Assembly: GCA_938002605.1 (NCBI GenBank)
Contig: CALLAF010000004.1
Span: 62,001 to 126,000 of the forward strand
Length of the DNA: 64,000 nucleotides
Direction of reading: 5' to 3'
Source: an uncultured Paracoccaceae bacterium
GTDB lineage: Bacteria; Pseudomonadota; Alphaproteobacteria; Rhodobacterales; Rhodobacteraceae
This document shows, piece after piece, positions 18,104 to 26,843 of this stretch. Both the position numbers and the translations under genes were made by a program. The notes beneath the pieces were generated by a model that saw nothing but the letters and a program-made list of their open reading frames with translations, made no database searches and had not been told where the DNA came from. Position 1 is the first letter of the stretch. Each line of letters begins with the position of its first letter.

Positions 18104-18547
18104 CTAGGGCAATTGCCCGCTGATCACATAGCGCAGGATCTCAACAACCTGCTGCGGTTCTTGCACCACGGCAAGGGCCGCCGCGTCGACCTCTTTCAGC
18201 GCATGTTGGTGATCTGCTCCGTGCATCACAATCAGCGATTTACCCAAAGCGGACGCATAGCCCGCGTCAAACGCCGCGTTCCACTGTTTATATTTGTCAC
18301 CAAACCGCACAACAACGACATCCGCGTTTTCAATCGCGTGGCGGGTGCGGATCGCGTTTAGTTTCGCGCCTTTGTTATCGTGCCAAAATTTGTCAGGCTC
18401 AGCCCCCATAATCGCGACGCCACAGTCATCTGAAGCCGCGTGATCCGTCACCGGTGCAGAAAACGTAACAGCCAGATTCGCCGCCGCTGCGGTGATCTGA
18501 TCGCGCCAATCCGTATGAATTTCACCCGACAAATAGACATTCAGCAT
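18104..18547 (-). CDS. YtoQ family protein
   Basis: 147-residue protein of the YtoQ family. Typical features are the start MLNVYLSGEIHTDWR, then FSAPVTDH, DDCGVAIMG, and KLNAIRTRHAIENADVVVVRFGDKYKQWNAAFDAGYA. The last segment is reminiscent of nucleoside 2-deoxyribosyltransferase-like folds that bind nucleotides, but the enzyme activity is unknown. It lies 11 bases downstream of pheT on the same strand and may be co-transcribed with it. Confidence 0.87.
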   Translation of the reverse strand: MLNVYLSGEIHTDWRDQITAAAANLAVTFSAPVTDHAASDDCGVAIMGAEPDKFWHDNKGAKLNAIRTRHAIENADVVVVRFGDKYKQWNAAFDAGYASALGKSLIVMHGADHQHALKEVDAAALAVVQEPQQVVEILRYVISGQLP

Positions 18548-18558
18548 GGCTCTCTTCC

Positions 18559-20955
18559 TTATCCGCGCAACACGCCACCGGTCGCTTTGGTGACTTTTTC
18601 AACGATTTTTGCAGAAACCGCTTCGATATCCGCATCCTTGAGCGTCTTATCTTTGGGCTGCAAACGCACCGTCACCGCAAGCGATTTCTTACCCTCGCCT
18701 AGCGCCCCGCCGATGAATTCATCAAAAACGCGGACATCGGTGATCAACGCCTTGTCCGCACCGGACGCTGCGTTCACCAATGTCAGCGCCGCAACATCGG
18801 CATCGACGACAAAAGCAAAATCGCGGTCAACGGCTTGCAAATCAGTCGCTGCCAACGCAGGGCGGGTCGCGGATTTGTTTTTCGGTGTTGGAATTTCATC
18901 CAGCCAAATCGTAAATCCAACGGCAGGCCCTTTGATATCCATTTCGCGCAAGACTTTGGGATGCAATTCACCAAAGATTGCAAGAACCTTTTTCGGCCCC
19001 AGACAAATCTGCCCGTGCCGGCCGGGATGCCACCATTCGCGTGCGCCGCGCAAGATTTGCACCTTGGAAGGGGCACCAACAGCTGCCAAAACGGCCTCTA
19101 CATCGGCTTTCGCGTCGTAAACATCCACAGGGCGCGACGTGCCATGTACATCCTTTGGCCCAGTCCGCCCGATCAAGATACCTGACACGGCGTTATGCTG
19201 TTCGCCCGGTTCGCCACCGTGAAAAGCCGCGCCAACTTCGAACAGGGCCATATCCATAAAACCACGCGCCTGGTTACGGGCGGCTGCACGCAGCAGACCG
19301 GGCAACAACGCGGGGCGCATATGGGACATTTCTGAACTGATCGGGTTTTCCAACATCGTCGCATCGTCACCGCCGCCAAACAGCTTCGCGGCCTCGCGGT
19401 CGATGAAGGTGTAGGTCACGCATTCATTGTACCCCAGCGCAGCCGCCGTCCGGCGCGCCGTCTGCTGACGCAGCTGCCCATCGGTCAAAATCGGCTTTGG
19501 CACGCCGGCCGTCATCCGCGGCAATGGCACGCCCTGCAATTTGGTCAATGACGCAATGCGCGCAACCTCCTCGACCAAATCGGCCTCACCCTGCACATCC
19601 GGGCGCCAAGACGGCACGCTAGCCATATTACCTTCAAGCTTGAAACCAAGAGCGGTTAGCGTCTGGCGCTGGGTGCTTTCGGGAATATCCATGCCAACAA
19701 GGCTGATCACACGTTTCGCATCCAGTTTATAGGCGCGCGCGGTGTCCGGCACGCTGCCCGCTTGAATAACTTCGGACGCTTCGCCGCCCGCGTGATCAAC
19801 GATCATGCGCACGGCATGCTCCAAACCTTCGGGTGTGAACGCCGGGTCGACACCGCGTTCAAACCGGTAGCGCGCGTCAGAATTGATCTTGAGCGCGCGC
19901 CCCGCATAGGCAATCTGCACCGGGTCCCAATAGGCGCTTTCGACAAAGACATTCACGGTGTCTTCTGTGCAGCCCGTCGCAGCACCGCCCATGATCCCGG
20001 CAATGCTTTCAACACCAGTATCATCCGAAATCACCATCTGCCCCGGCTGCAAAGTATAGTCTTTGTCATCCAGCGCGGTGATCACTTCACCACCTGCGGA
20101 GCGGTGTACGCGCAGATTACCCGCGACCTTATCCGCGTCAAACACGTGCAGCGGGCGGTTCAGATCATAGGTGAACCAGTTGGTGACATCGACCAAGAAA
20201 TTAATCGGGCGCAGACCAATGGCACGCAACTGCTGCTGAAGCCACTCTGGGCTTGGGCCATTTTTAACACCTTTGATCAAACGACCATAGAAAACCGGGC
20301 AACCATCAAGCGTGTCATCATCAATGGACACATCCAAGTCGGCTTTGAAAGACGCGGCAACAGGATCAACCTCAATCGGTTTCAGCGTGCCCAATCCACG
20401 GGCCGCCAGATCGCGCGCAATGCCACGGACACCCAGCGCATCAGGACGGTTCGGCGTAATCGCAATCTCGATCACTGGATCAACCTTGGACGGATCGTTC
20501 ACAGCCAACCAATCAGCAAAGTTCTCACCCACATCACCCGATGGCAATTCGATGATGCCATTATGTTCGTCTGACAGTTCCAGCTCTTTCTCAGACGCCA
20601 TCATGCCAAAGCTATCGACACCGCGAATATTGCCAACCTTAATGGTGATATCGAGACCGGGGATATAGGTGCCGGGTTTCGCAAGAACAACGGTGATCCC
20701 CTCGCGGGCGTTTGGCGCGCCGCAGACAATCTGCGTTTCGCCTTCATCCGACTGCACCTTGCAGACCTTCAACTTATCCGCATCAGGGTGCTTTTCGGCG
20801 TGGGTCACCTTGGCAATCGTAAAATCGCGCAGCTTCGCAGCCGGGTCTTCGATGCCTTCGACCTCAAGCCCAAGGTCAGTCAGCGCGTCAGCAATTTCAT
20901 CGACGCTCGCGTCGGTTTCAAGGTGGTTTTTCAGCCAGGAGAGGGTGAATTTCAT
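18559..20955 (-). CDS. pheT: Phenylalanyl-tRNA synthetase beta subunit
   Basis: PheT, 798 residues, the full bacterial length. With PheS it forms the alpha2-beta2 enzyme charging tRNA-Phe. Domains in order: N-terminal MKFTLSWLKNHLET, the EMAP-II-like tRNA-binding domain (about 40-150, CKVQSDEGETQIVCGAPNAREG), B3/B4 editing domain (about 210-370), B5 domain (about 395-470), catalytic-like core (about 480-690) and the C-terminal anticodon-binding ferredoxin-fold domain (about 700-798, ending in VTKATGGVLRG). It is separated from pheS by about 1 kb holding two small genes and repeats. Confidence 0.97.
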   Translation of the reverse strand: MKFTLSWLKNHLETDASVDEIADALTDLGLEVEGIEDPAAKLRDFTIAKVTHAEKHPDADKLKVCKVQSDEGETQIVCGAPNAREGITVVLAKPGTYIPGLDITIKVGNIRGVDSFGMMASEKELELSDEHNGIIELPSGDVGENFADWLAVNDPSKVDPVIEIAITPNRPDALGVRGIARDLAARGLGTLKPIEVDPVAASFKADLDVSIDDDTLDGCPVFYGRLIKGVKNGPSPEWLQQQLRAIGLRPINFLVDVTNWFTYDLNRPLHVFDADKVAGNLRVHRSAGGEVITALDDKDYTLQPGQMVISDDTGVESIAGIMGGAATGCTEDTVNVFVESAYWDPVQIAYAGRALKINSDARYRFERGVDPAFTPEGLEHAVRMIVDHAGGEASEVIQAGSVPDTARAYKLDAKRVISLVGMDIPESTQRQTLTALGFKLEGNMASVPSWRPDVQGEADLVEEVARIASLTKLQGVPLPRMTAGVPKPILTDGQLRQQTARRTAAALGYNECVTYTFIDREAAKLFGGGDDATMLENPISSEMSHMRPALLPGLLRAAARNQARGFMDMALFEVGAAFHGGEPGEQHNAVSGILIGRTGPKDVHGTSRPVDVYDAKADVEAVLAAVGAPSKVQILRGAREWWHPGRHGQICLGPKKVLAIFGELHPKVLREMDIKGPAVGFTIWLDEIPTPKNKSATRPALAATDLQAVDRDFAFVVDADVAALTLVNAASGADKALITDVRVFDEFIGGALGEGKKSLAVTVRLQPKDKTLKDADIEAVSAKIVEKVTKATGGVLRG

Positions 20956-21021
20956 AGGTCCGGTCCTGCGGTTTGCATTGGTTGGATTGGGCTTAGCGGA
21001 TTACGCGCAAATGGGAAAGGC

Positions 21022-21044
21022 CGTAGGGTGGGGTTTACCCCACC
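21022..21044. repeat. 23-base palindromic interspersed repeat, copy 2
   Basis: CGTA, then G, then the perfect inverted repeat GGTGGGGT-TT-ACCCCACC at 21027-21044. Stem sequence differs from copies 1 and 3 at the inner positions on both arms, keeping full pairing. Located upstream of pheT and just downstream of the ASCH-domain gene. Confidence 0.8.
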
Positions 21045-21050
21045 GCCCCG

Positions 21051-21479
21051 TCAAAGTTCACGGCCAGCAAGGTCTTCGACCAGTTCAAAGGTCTCAAACA
21101 CCAGCATCATTTCGGGGTGAAAATCGCCGCCGCGTTTGAAATAAGCTTTGTGTGATTTACGCCAAGCCAACAGCGTATCATCTTCGCCCTCGGCAAGCGC
21201 CATTTCTTCGGTGACATCGCAATAGCGGACCTCTTCAACGCCCGTTGTGCGGATCACCAATGCGGGTGTGCCATCCCAATTGGCGGCAATATCGCAGCGC
21301 CCCACGACGGGCATCGCATCCGGGTCACCGTCAAAATCTGACAGCGCCGCACAAGTCGCGCGTTTTTTACCCTGACGGACCAGCGCGATCAAATGTTGGC
21401 ACAGCGCGGGACCATCCCCAAACCGAAACGTCCCCGCACCGGGGTATGTGTCTTGCAGGTCTTCAACGTCATTGGTCAT
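21051..21479 (-). CDS. ASCH domain-containing protein
   Basis: 142-residue protein with an ASCH (PUA-like RNA-binding fold) domain. The pattern FRFGDGPALCQHLIALVRQGKKRATCAAL is the family's GKKxAT-type signature, followed by CDIAANWDGTPALVIRTTGVE and the late W/Y-rich stretch. ASCH proteins have been proposed to bind RNA or modified nucleosides. The ATG at 21479 (MTNDVEDL) is preferred; the longer reading to 21572 translates the structured repeat upstream. Located between pheS and pheT on the same strand. Confidence 0.84.
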   Translation of the reverse strand: MTNDVEDLQDTYPGAGTFRFGDGPALCQHLIALVRQGKKRATCAALSDFDGDPDAMPVVGRCDIAANWDGTPALVIRTTGVEEVRYCDVTEEMALAEGEDDTLLAWRKSHKAYFKRGGDFHPEMMLVFETFELVEDLAGREL

Positions 21480-21500
21480 GTGGTTTCCATTCAAAACACA

Positions 21501-21579
21501 GGGCAGCGCTTGGAACTCGGGGTGGGTGCGAAGCGCCCTCCCCATGGGGGAGGTCCGGGCGCTGCCCGGCAATGCCGGG
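21501..21579. repeat. Nested hairpin element between pheS-side and pheT-side genes
   Basis: Outer arms GGGCAGCGC (21501-21509) and GCGCTGCCC (21559-21567) enclose a second perfect hairpin CCTCCCC-ATG-GGGGAGG (21537-21553), and a third, CCGGC-AAT-GCCGG, follows at about 21566-21578. The element fills the gap between the ASCH and DUF2513 genes. It resembles a REP/BIME-type structured repeat; no second copy was seen in the window. Confidence 0.6.
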
Positions 21580-21584
21580 TAGGA

Positions 21585-21938
21585 TTACAACTCGATACCC
21601 GTTTTTTCAGATATTCTTTTCTTTAGATAGCCGACTGCCAATTGCTTCATGATTTCCAGCGTAGCATTGCCGCCAGTTTCAGCCACAGCGTCCTTAGTTT
21701 GCTTCCAAATACTATCGGACCGAATGGCGTCCAAAAAATCATGACCAGCATTCGTCATACGATAACTTGACGTAGATACGCGAGTTAAGTGACCTGCATC
21801 ACGGAGCAACTCCACATGATAGTTCTTCTTTTCAACTTCAGGCGGCATGCTCATGTAATTTCGTACCGGAAATGATCCCTCTGCATCAGCCTCAATCTCA
21901 AATAATAGCTGCCGCAGGTATTCATCATCCCGTTTCAT
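21585..21938 (-). CDS. DUF2513 family protein
   Basis: 117-residue protein resembling DUF2513, a winged-helix-like small family often found in phages and mobile regions. It begins MKRDDEYLRQLLFEIEAD and contains the diagnostic HVELLRDAGHLT and YRMTNAGHDFLDAIRSDSIW segments. Function is unknown. The gene is visibly richer in A and T than its neighbours, and sits between the pheS stop (3 bases away) and a hairpin element, which suggests insertion of accessory DNA into the pheST locus. Confidence 0.82.
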   Translation of the reverse strand: MKRDDEYLRQLLFEIEADAEGSFPVRNYMSMPPEVEKKNYHVELLRDAGHLTRVSTSSYRMTNAGHDFLDAIRSDSIWKQTKDAVAETGGNATLEIMKQLAVGYLKKRISEKTGIEL

Positions 21939-21941
21939 TGA

Positions 21942-23006
21942 CTACAGCCCACCATGCAACGTCGGCACTTGCAGCGCACTGAACCCATAGTGGCGCAGCC
22001 AGCGCAGGTCTGAATCAAAGAACGCACGCAGATCGGGGATGCCGTATTTCAGCATCGCGATCCGGTCGATCCCGACGCCAAAGGCAAAGCCTTGCCAGAG
22101 ATCAGGGTCAATCTTCGCGGCTTGCAGCACCTTGGGGTGGACCATGCCGGACCCCAAAACTTCAAGCCAGCCATCGCCTTCGCCAACTTTCAACTGCCCA
22201 TCAACCCATGAACATTGAATATCCACCTCGGCGGATGGTTCGGTGAACGGGAAATGGGACGCGCGGAAACGGGTTTTCACGCGCGCGCCAAAATAGGCGC
22301 TAAAGAATTCCTCGAGCACCCATTTCAAGTTGGCCATGCTAATGTCTTTGTCGATGGCCAGACCTTCGACTTGGTTAAACATCGGCGTGTGTGTTTGGTC
22401 ATAATCGGCACGGTACACGCGGCCCGGGCAAATAATGCGAATGGGGGCGCCGTTCGCCTCCATACTGCGGATTTGCACGGGGCTGGTATGGGTGCGCAAC
22501 ACATGCGGCGGGCGGTCATCATCCGCGCCGCGGTGTGTATAAAACGTGTCCATTTCGGCGCGCGCGGGGTGGTGGCCGGGAATGTTGAGCGCGTCAAAAT
22601 TATACCAGTCGGATTCGATCTGCGGCCCTTCGGCAACCGAAAACCCCATATCGGCAAAAATCGCGCTGACCTCTTCTGTGACCTGACTGATCGGGTGGAT
22701 TGATCCCGCGCGGCGGTCACGTGATGGCAATGTCACATCCAACCATTCGCTGCGCAGGCGTTCATCCAGCGCCGCATCTGCAAGCGCGGCTTTCTTTGCG
22801 GCCAATGCGCTGTTGATTTCATCTTTCAACGCATTCAACGCCGGGCCTGCGATTTGGCGTTCCTCTGGTGTCATTTTACCCAGCGAACGCATTTGCAGGC
22901 TGATCTCACCTTTTTTGCCAACAGCCTGCACACGCAGGTCTTCGATTGCGGCCTCATCGGCGGCATCCGCAATCAGGGAAAGGTATTTTGATTTCAGATC
23001 GTCCAT
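21942..23006 (-). CDS. pheS: Phenylalanyl-tRNA synthetase alpha subunit
   Basis: PheS, 354 residues, class II synthetase catalytic subunit. An N-terminal coiled coil (about 1-85) with [20 protein letters not shown] precedes the catalytic core: motif 1 region [21 protein letters not shown], motif 2 [12 protein letters not shown] and motif 3 [18 protein letters not shown]. The ATG at 23006 (MDDLKSKYL) gives the family length. Normally directly followed by pheT; here DUF2513 and ASCH genes intervene. Confidence 0.97.
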   Translation of the reverse strand: MDDLKSKYLSLIADAADEAAIEDLRVQAVGKKGEISLQMRSLGKMTPEERQIAGPALNALKDEINSALAAKKAALADAALDERLRSEWLDVTLPSRDRRAGSIHPISQVTEEVSAIFADMGFSVAEGPQIESDWYNFDALNIPGHHPARAEMDTFYTHRGADDDRPPHVLRTHTSPVQIRSMEANGAPIRIICPGRVYRADYDQTHTPMFNQVEGLAIDKDISMANLKWVLEEFFSAYFGARVKTRFRASHFPFTEPSAEVDIQCSWVDGQLKVGEGDGWLEVLGSGMVHPKVLQAAKIDPDLWQGFAFGVGIDRIAMLKYGIPDLRAFFDSDLRWLRHYGFSALQVPTLHGGL

Positions 23007-23084
23007 GGCGCGCCTCTTGCAACTGTCCACGCGGTGCTAGCGAACTGAGGGCTTAGTTGCAAGCATATGCGCGACTAGCAAGGG

Positions 23085-23819
23085 TTACCCCGGTGCAATT
23101 TTGGCGATCTCTGACCGGAAATATGCAAGAGATACCGTGGCGCGATTTCCCGCGATCCCGTGGTATTTTGACTGCCCCGATGTCGTTGGCAGCCCCGCCC
23201 AAATCGCAGCAAGGTTGTTCATAAACCGCTGCTGACTGATTTGCCCGGCCCGAAACGCGGGCAGCCCCGCATCAGCCAAGAGCACATCCGCGAGCCGATC
23301 CTGCATCGCAGGGCTGAACCGATCGCTTTGACGCGCACCCGTTTGTTCAACCACGCGGGCCAGCGTATCTGGAATAAACTGGTAGCGCCCAATGGCATGC
23401 GGCTGACCTGGGGTTGCCGCGATCCATGCAAAGATTTCACCAATAGTCATCTGTGTTGGGGGTTTATCAGGCTTGATCGCGGCGCCATGTTGCACCGCAT
23501 CATACCCGGCAAAAGGCGATTCCGCGCGCCCAATAATTGCGCGCACATGAGCCGCCACATCAGGGTTCGCATCAAGTGGCGCACTTTGCCTAAGCATGGC
23601 AGGGAACGGTGCGAATAGACTGCCCTCAGCATTGCCTGCAAATAGACTCGCCCCGGTCGATGTTATTTCGACCGCATCCGCGGATCGTGAAAGCAACCCT
23701 TGCGCCTGCCCGAAAGCGCCATCACCAACAAGCGACCCGGTTTCCGCCCGGCAGATCGCCGGCCAGATCAGCATCGCACAGCACAATGTTAGCCGCAGTA
23801 TCACCATGGCCCGCAGCAT
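23085..23819 (-). CDS. Secreted lysozyme/transglycosylase-like protein
   Basis: Exported protein of about 244 residues from the start at 23819 (alternative ATG 23807). A signal peptide (LRLTLCCAMLIWPAICRA) precedes a region of low complexity, then a lysozyme-like domain at about 115-240: ESPFAGYDAVQHG, MTIGEIFAWIA, HAIGRYQFIPDTL and QDRLADVLLADAGL. This pattern (Glu near the first segment, GxYQF) resembles phage/GH104-like muramidases. The coding start cannot extend to 23888 without running through the rplT terminator. Cell-wall hydrolysis in the periplasm is inferred. Confidence 0.75.
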   Translation of the reverse strand: MLRAMVILRLTLCCAMLIWPAICRAETGSLVGDGAFGQAQGLLSRSADAVEITSTGASLFAGNAEGSLFAPFPAMLRQSAPLDANPDVAAHVRAIIGRAESPFAGYDAVQHGAAIKPDKPPTQMTIGEIFAWIAATPGQPHAIGRYQFIPDTLARVVEQTGARQSDRFSPAMQDRLADVLLADAGLPAFRAGQISQQRFMNNLAAIWAGLPTTSGQSKYHGIAGNRATVSLAYFRSEIAKIAPG

Positions 23820-23859
23820 CGCGCAAATTCGTTTCGTTTTCGTTGCCAAAAACGAGAAA

Positions 23860-23885
23860 GGCCGCATTGGTTTCCCAATACGGCC
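23860..23885 (-). terminator. Rho-independent terminator of rpmI-rplT
   Basis: On the minus strand GGCCGTATTGG pairs with CCAATGCGGCC (one G-T pair) around GAAA, followed by TTTCTCGTTTTT. It lies 21 bases past the rplT stop and upstream of the lysozyme-like gene. Confidence 0.85.
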
Positions 23886-23906
23886 CAAATTCAGATTTCT
23901 TACTGC

Positions 23907-24269
23907 TTAGGCTGCCAGTGCATCCTTGGCTTTGCCGACGATTGTCGCAAATGCCTCAGGTTCGTTCACAGCAAGGTCAGCCAGAACCTTACGGTCGACT
24001 TCGATGCCAGCCAATGTCAGGCCGTTGATGAACTTGGAATAGTTCAGTGTTTCGTCAACTGAACGCACACCTGCGTTGATCCGCTGAATCCACAAAGCGC
24101 GGAAGTTGCGCTTGCGATTATGACGGTCGCGGGTTGCATATTGGTTGGCTTTGTCGACGGCCTGTTTGGCGACTTTAAAAGTCTTTGACCGGCGATCATA
24201 ATAACCTTTGGCAGCGTCGAGAACTTTTTTGTGACGACGATGTGTGACTGTTCCGCCTTTAACGCGCAT
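23907..24269 (-). CDS. rplT: 50S ribosomal protein L20
   Basis: L20, 120 residues, an early-binding large-subunit protein needed for 23S rRNA folding. The basic N-terminal extension [20 protein letters not shown] and segments [32 protein letters not shown] and [16 protein letters not shown] are diagnostic. It follows rpmI by 17 bases, the standard order; infC is not directly upstream. A strong terminator follows. Confidence 0.98.
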   Translation of the reverse strand: MRVKGGTVTHRRHKKVLDAAKGYYDRRSKTFKVAKQAVDKANQYATRDRHNRKRNFRALWIQRINAGVRSVDETLNYSKFINGLTLAGIEVDRKVLADLAVNEPEAFATIVGKAKDALAA

Positions 24270-24286
24270 ATCCTAATTCCCTCTAA

Positions 24287-24487
24287 TTAACGTGCGTAAG
24301 GCATCATTGATTTAACGATACCTTCGTCAGCTTTGCACAAAGTGGTTGTGCCACGTGCGTTACGAAGGAATTTGTTCGAGCGTTTGATCATGCCATGTTG
24401 CTTACCCGCTTGGGCAGCTACGACACGGCCAGAAGCCGTCGTTTTGAACCGCTTTTTGCAGCTCGATTTTGTTTTCATCTTCGGCAT
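24287..24487 (-). CDS. rpmI: 50S ribosomal protein L35
   Basis: L35, 66 residues, a small basic large-subunit protein. The sequence [15 protein letters not shown], the [10 protein letters not shown] region and [10 protein letters not shown] are family hallmarks. The ATG at 24487 follows an AGGAGACGGA ribosome site; upstream in-frame ATGs would give a non-homologous extension. It leads rplT in one operon. Confidence 0.98.
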   Translation of the reverse strand: MPKMKTKSSCKKRFKTTASGRVVAAQAGKQHGMIKRSNKFLRNARGTTTLCKADEGIVKSMMPYAR

Positions 24488-24598
24488 TTCCGTCTCCTCT
24501 TTGGGTCGGTAGAAAACGCGACTCGGCATGCCATGTCGGCCGGACGCGCGGGTTTCAGACGCGCCATATATGACGCATCCGAACAATTGGCAAGTGGA

Positions 24599-24823
24599 TT
24601 AGAGCAGATAGCGTCCGATCACATCGACAAATATCTCATCAATCACGCCGACAGCGTAGACTCCCGGATTTTCTTGCATCGCATAGGCGATACTCACACC
24701 GCCCAGCACGCCGAATGCAATCGCGACACGCGGGAAACGACGATCCGAGAACGCAGCAATCAAGGCCGGAATCGCGAAGGCACAGCACAGCACACCCACC
24801 ACAAAGATCAGGTCATAATCCAT
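24599..24823 (-). CDS. Small membrane protein of unknown function
   Basis: 74-residue protein with two hydrophobic segments, about residues 4-25 (DLIFVVGVLCCAFAIPALIAAF) and 32-48 (RVAIAFGVLGGVSIAYAM), and a short C-terminal tail. Not assignable to a named family. It lies on the same strand between pyruvate kinase (33 bases upstream) and rpmI, so it is probably co-transcribed with pyk. The ATG at 24823 is the only convincing start. Confidence 0.7.
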   Translation of the reverse strand: MDYDLIFVVGVLCCAFAIPALIAAFSDRRFPRVAIAFGVLGGVSIAYAMQENPGVYAVGVIDEIFVDVIGRYLL

Positions 24824-24856
24824 ATCTACGTTCCCGTTACGCGACTTTTCGGTAAC

Positions 24857-26302
24857 TTAGTCCGCTTCTGCAGGGAAAATCAAACGTTCATCGCAGGGGG
24901 CGACGCGCAAAATGTTGGTTGAACCCGGCGTGTTGAACGGCACACCCGCAGTAATGACGACCATATCATCTTTGGTCGCAAGGTTTTGACCAACAGCCGC
25001 GCGGACCGCCGCAATCACCGCATCCTTAAAGCGATCAACCGGGCCAGTGACCACACAGTTTGTTCCCCAAGACAGGCAAAGGCGACGCGCCGTATCGACA
25101 TGGCTGGTCATGGCAATGATCGGCACGCGCGGACGTTCGCGCGAGACAAGCAAAGCAGTCGTGCCGGATTGTGAGAAGCAGCAGATTGCTTTGACATCGG
25201 TCGTTTCCGCAATCTCGCGCGCCGCAGACACAATACCGTTCGCAACGGTTTTGCCGTCAGCGTGGCGAGATGCCTCGATGATGTCGGTGTAGGTTGGGTC
25301 GGTTTCGACTTCGCCTGCGACATTATTCATCGTGGTAACTGCTTCGATCGGATAATCACCCGCTGCTGATTCAGCAGATAGCATAATCGCATCTGCGCCT
25401 TCATAAATCGCAGTCGCAACATCAGATACTTCGGCGCGAGTCGGCATTGGTGAATCGATCATCGATTCCAACATCTGGGTCGCAACGATCACCGGTTTGG
25501 CGGCCGCGCGTGATTTTCGGATCAATTGCTTTTGAATTGGCGGCACCGCGTGCACGGGCAGTTCAACACCTAGATCGCCACGCGCAACCATGATACCATC
25601 GCTGACTTTTAGAATTTCATCAAACGATTTCACCGCGTTTGGCTTTTCAATCTTAGACAAAATCGCTGCGCGGCCTTTCGCCAAGGCACGGGCTTGTTCA
25701 ACATCGGCGGGGCGCTGCACGAACGACAGGGCCAACCAATCGACACCCAATTCGCACACGAATTCGAGGTCTTTAAGATCTTTTTCAGACAGCGCGGCCA
25801 ATGGCAGGGTCACGTCTGGCACGTTCACACCTTTACGGTTCGAAATTGCCCCACCGACGATGACTTCACAATCTGCAAAAGTTGCGCCGCAGTCTTTGAC
25901 ACGCAGCTTGATTTTGCCATCATTCACCAACAGATGCGCGCCCGGCTCAAGCGCGTCAAAAATTTCTTTATGTGGCAGCTTCACGCGATTGACGTCGCCT
26001 TCGGCATCATCAAGGTCGAGCCGGAATGACGCACCAACAACCAGTTCTTCTTCGCCGTTAGCAAAGACACCAACACGCAGTTTCGGCCCCTGCAAGTCAG
26101 CCAGAATTGAAATCGGGCTGTCCAAGTCTTTTTCAACTTGGCGAATAATCTCATGACGCGCACGAATTTCGGCATGGTCGCCATGTGACATATTCAAACG
26201 AAAAACATCAGCGCCTGCTTCGTGCAACGCACGGATCATTTCGTAATCATTGGAGGCAGGGCCAAGTGTGGCGACGATCTTTACGTTACGGTGGCGTCTC
26301 AT
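24857..26302 (-). CDS. pyk: Pyruvate kinase
   Basis: Pyruvate kinase, 481 residues, converting phosphoenolpyruvate and ADP to pyruvate and ATP in lower glycolysis. N-terminal RNVKIVATLGPASNDYEMI and RLNMSHGDH; the active-site signature ILSKIEKPNAV with the catalytic Lys, then MVARGDLGVELP and PVIVATQMLESMI, VATAIYEGADAIMLSAESA; C-terminal domain about 350-481. It is divergent from the DUF1244 gene across 184 bases. Full length and intact. Confidence 0.97.
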   Translation of the reverse strand: MRRHRNVKIVATLGPASNDYEMIRALHEAGADVFRLNMSHGDHAEIRARHEIIRQVEKDLDSPISILADLQGPKLRVGVFANGEEELVVGASFRLDLDDAEGDVNRVKLPHKEIFDALEPGAHLLVNDGKIKLRVKDCGATFADCEVIVGGAISNRKGVNVPDVTLPLAALSEKDLKDLEFVCELGVDWLALSFVQRPADVEQARALAKGRAAILSKIEKPNAVKSFDEILKVSDGIMVARGDLGVELPVHAVPPIQKQLIRKSRAAAKPVIVATQMLESMIDSPMPTRAEVSDVATAIYEGADAIMLSAESAAGDYPIEAVTTMNNVAGEVETDPTYTDIIEASRHADGKTVANGIVSAAREIAETTDVKAICCFSQSGTTALLVSRERPRVPIIAMTSHVDTARRLCLSWGTNCVVTGPVDRFKDAVIAAVRAAVGQNLATKDDMVVITAGVPFNTPGSTNILRVAPCDERLIFPAEAD

Positions 26303-26398
26303 GATAATTCCTTCGTGCGTCTACTGCCGTTAGCGATAACACCCGGCTTTGCGCCCTTATTGCGCAATTCTATCTCTATCACAACTAGCCTACTACGC

Positions 26399-26429
26399 GT
26401 GACACCGGAATGACATCAAACATGTCACA
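26399..26429. promoter_or_regulatory. Nested inverted repeats between pyk and the DUF1244 gene
   Basis: TGACAT (26411-26416) and ATGTCA (26422-26427) form a 17-base dyad with a 5-base centre, nested in GTGACA (26399-26404) and TGTCAC (26424-26429). The inner dyad is the size of a CRP/FNR-type or GntR-type operator. No binding protein is identified; it could serve either divergent gene. Confidence 0.35.
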
Positions 26430-26486
26430 CGCGCCCTTTTTAAAGGCTGCCTTTGCAGCTAGGTTAAGACAACAACGGAGGACACC

Positions 26487-26780
26487 ATGGACGACCAAAC
26501 CCGGATCGAAATCGAAGCCGCAGCATTTCGGCGCCTGCAACATCATTTGATGCAAGATCGGCCTGATGCGCAAAACATTGATATGATGAACCTTGCCGGA
26601 TTTTGCCGGAATTGCCTGTCACGCTGGTACCAAGAAGCGGCAAATGAACGCGGCATCGAGATGGACAAAGACGCGGGACGCGAAGCGTTCTATGGAATGC
26701 CGTTTGCGGAATGGAAAGCAAAACACCAGACCGAAGCAAGCCCCGAGGCGCAAGAGGCATTCAAGGCATCGCACGGGTAA
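26487..26780 (+). CDS. DUF1244 family protein
   Basis: 97-residue protein matching DUF1244, a small helical alphaproteobacterial/gammaproteobacterial family. The stretch NIDMMNLAGFCRNCLSRWYQ, with conserved Cys pair, then GREAFYGMPFAEWK is characteristic. Function unknown. A clear ribosome site CGGAGGA precedes the ATG. It stands alone, divergent from pyk and convergent with the beta-barrel gene. Confidence 0.9.
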   Translation: MDDQTRIEIEAAAFRRLQHHLMQDRPDAQNIDMMNLAGFCRNCLSRWYQEAANERGIEMDKDAGREAFYGMPFAEWKAKHQTEASPEAQEAFKASHG

Positions 26781-26794
26781 TCAAAGCGCAAGAA

Positions 26795-26820
26795 GCCCGG
26801 CGGCGAAACTAGCGCCGGGC
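26795..26820. terminator. Hairpin between the DUF1244 gene and the convergent barrel gene
   Basis: GCCCGGCG (26795-26802) pairs with CGCCGGGC (26813-26820). On the minus strand it is followed by TTCTTGCGC, a weak T tract; on the plus strand there is no T run. Probably the terminator for the barrel gene. Confidence 0.55.
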
Positions 26821-26843
26821 AATGATCGCTAACGCAAAGATTA

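Noticed and set aside
18440-19120. Rightward 226-codon frame over pheT 3' end
   Set aside because: Antisense to the FDX-ACB domain of pheT; Ser/Thr/Arg-rich shadow.
19762-20574. Rightward 270-codon frame inside pheT
   Set aside because: Antisense to the conserved pheT B3/B4 region; composition rich in Arg, Asn and Ile without domain features.
24488-24586. Longer rpmI reading starting at 24586
   Set aside because: The extension has no L35 similarity and covers the ribosome site of the ATG at 24487.
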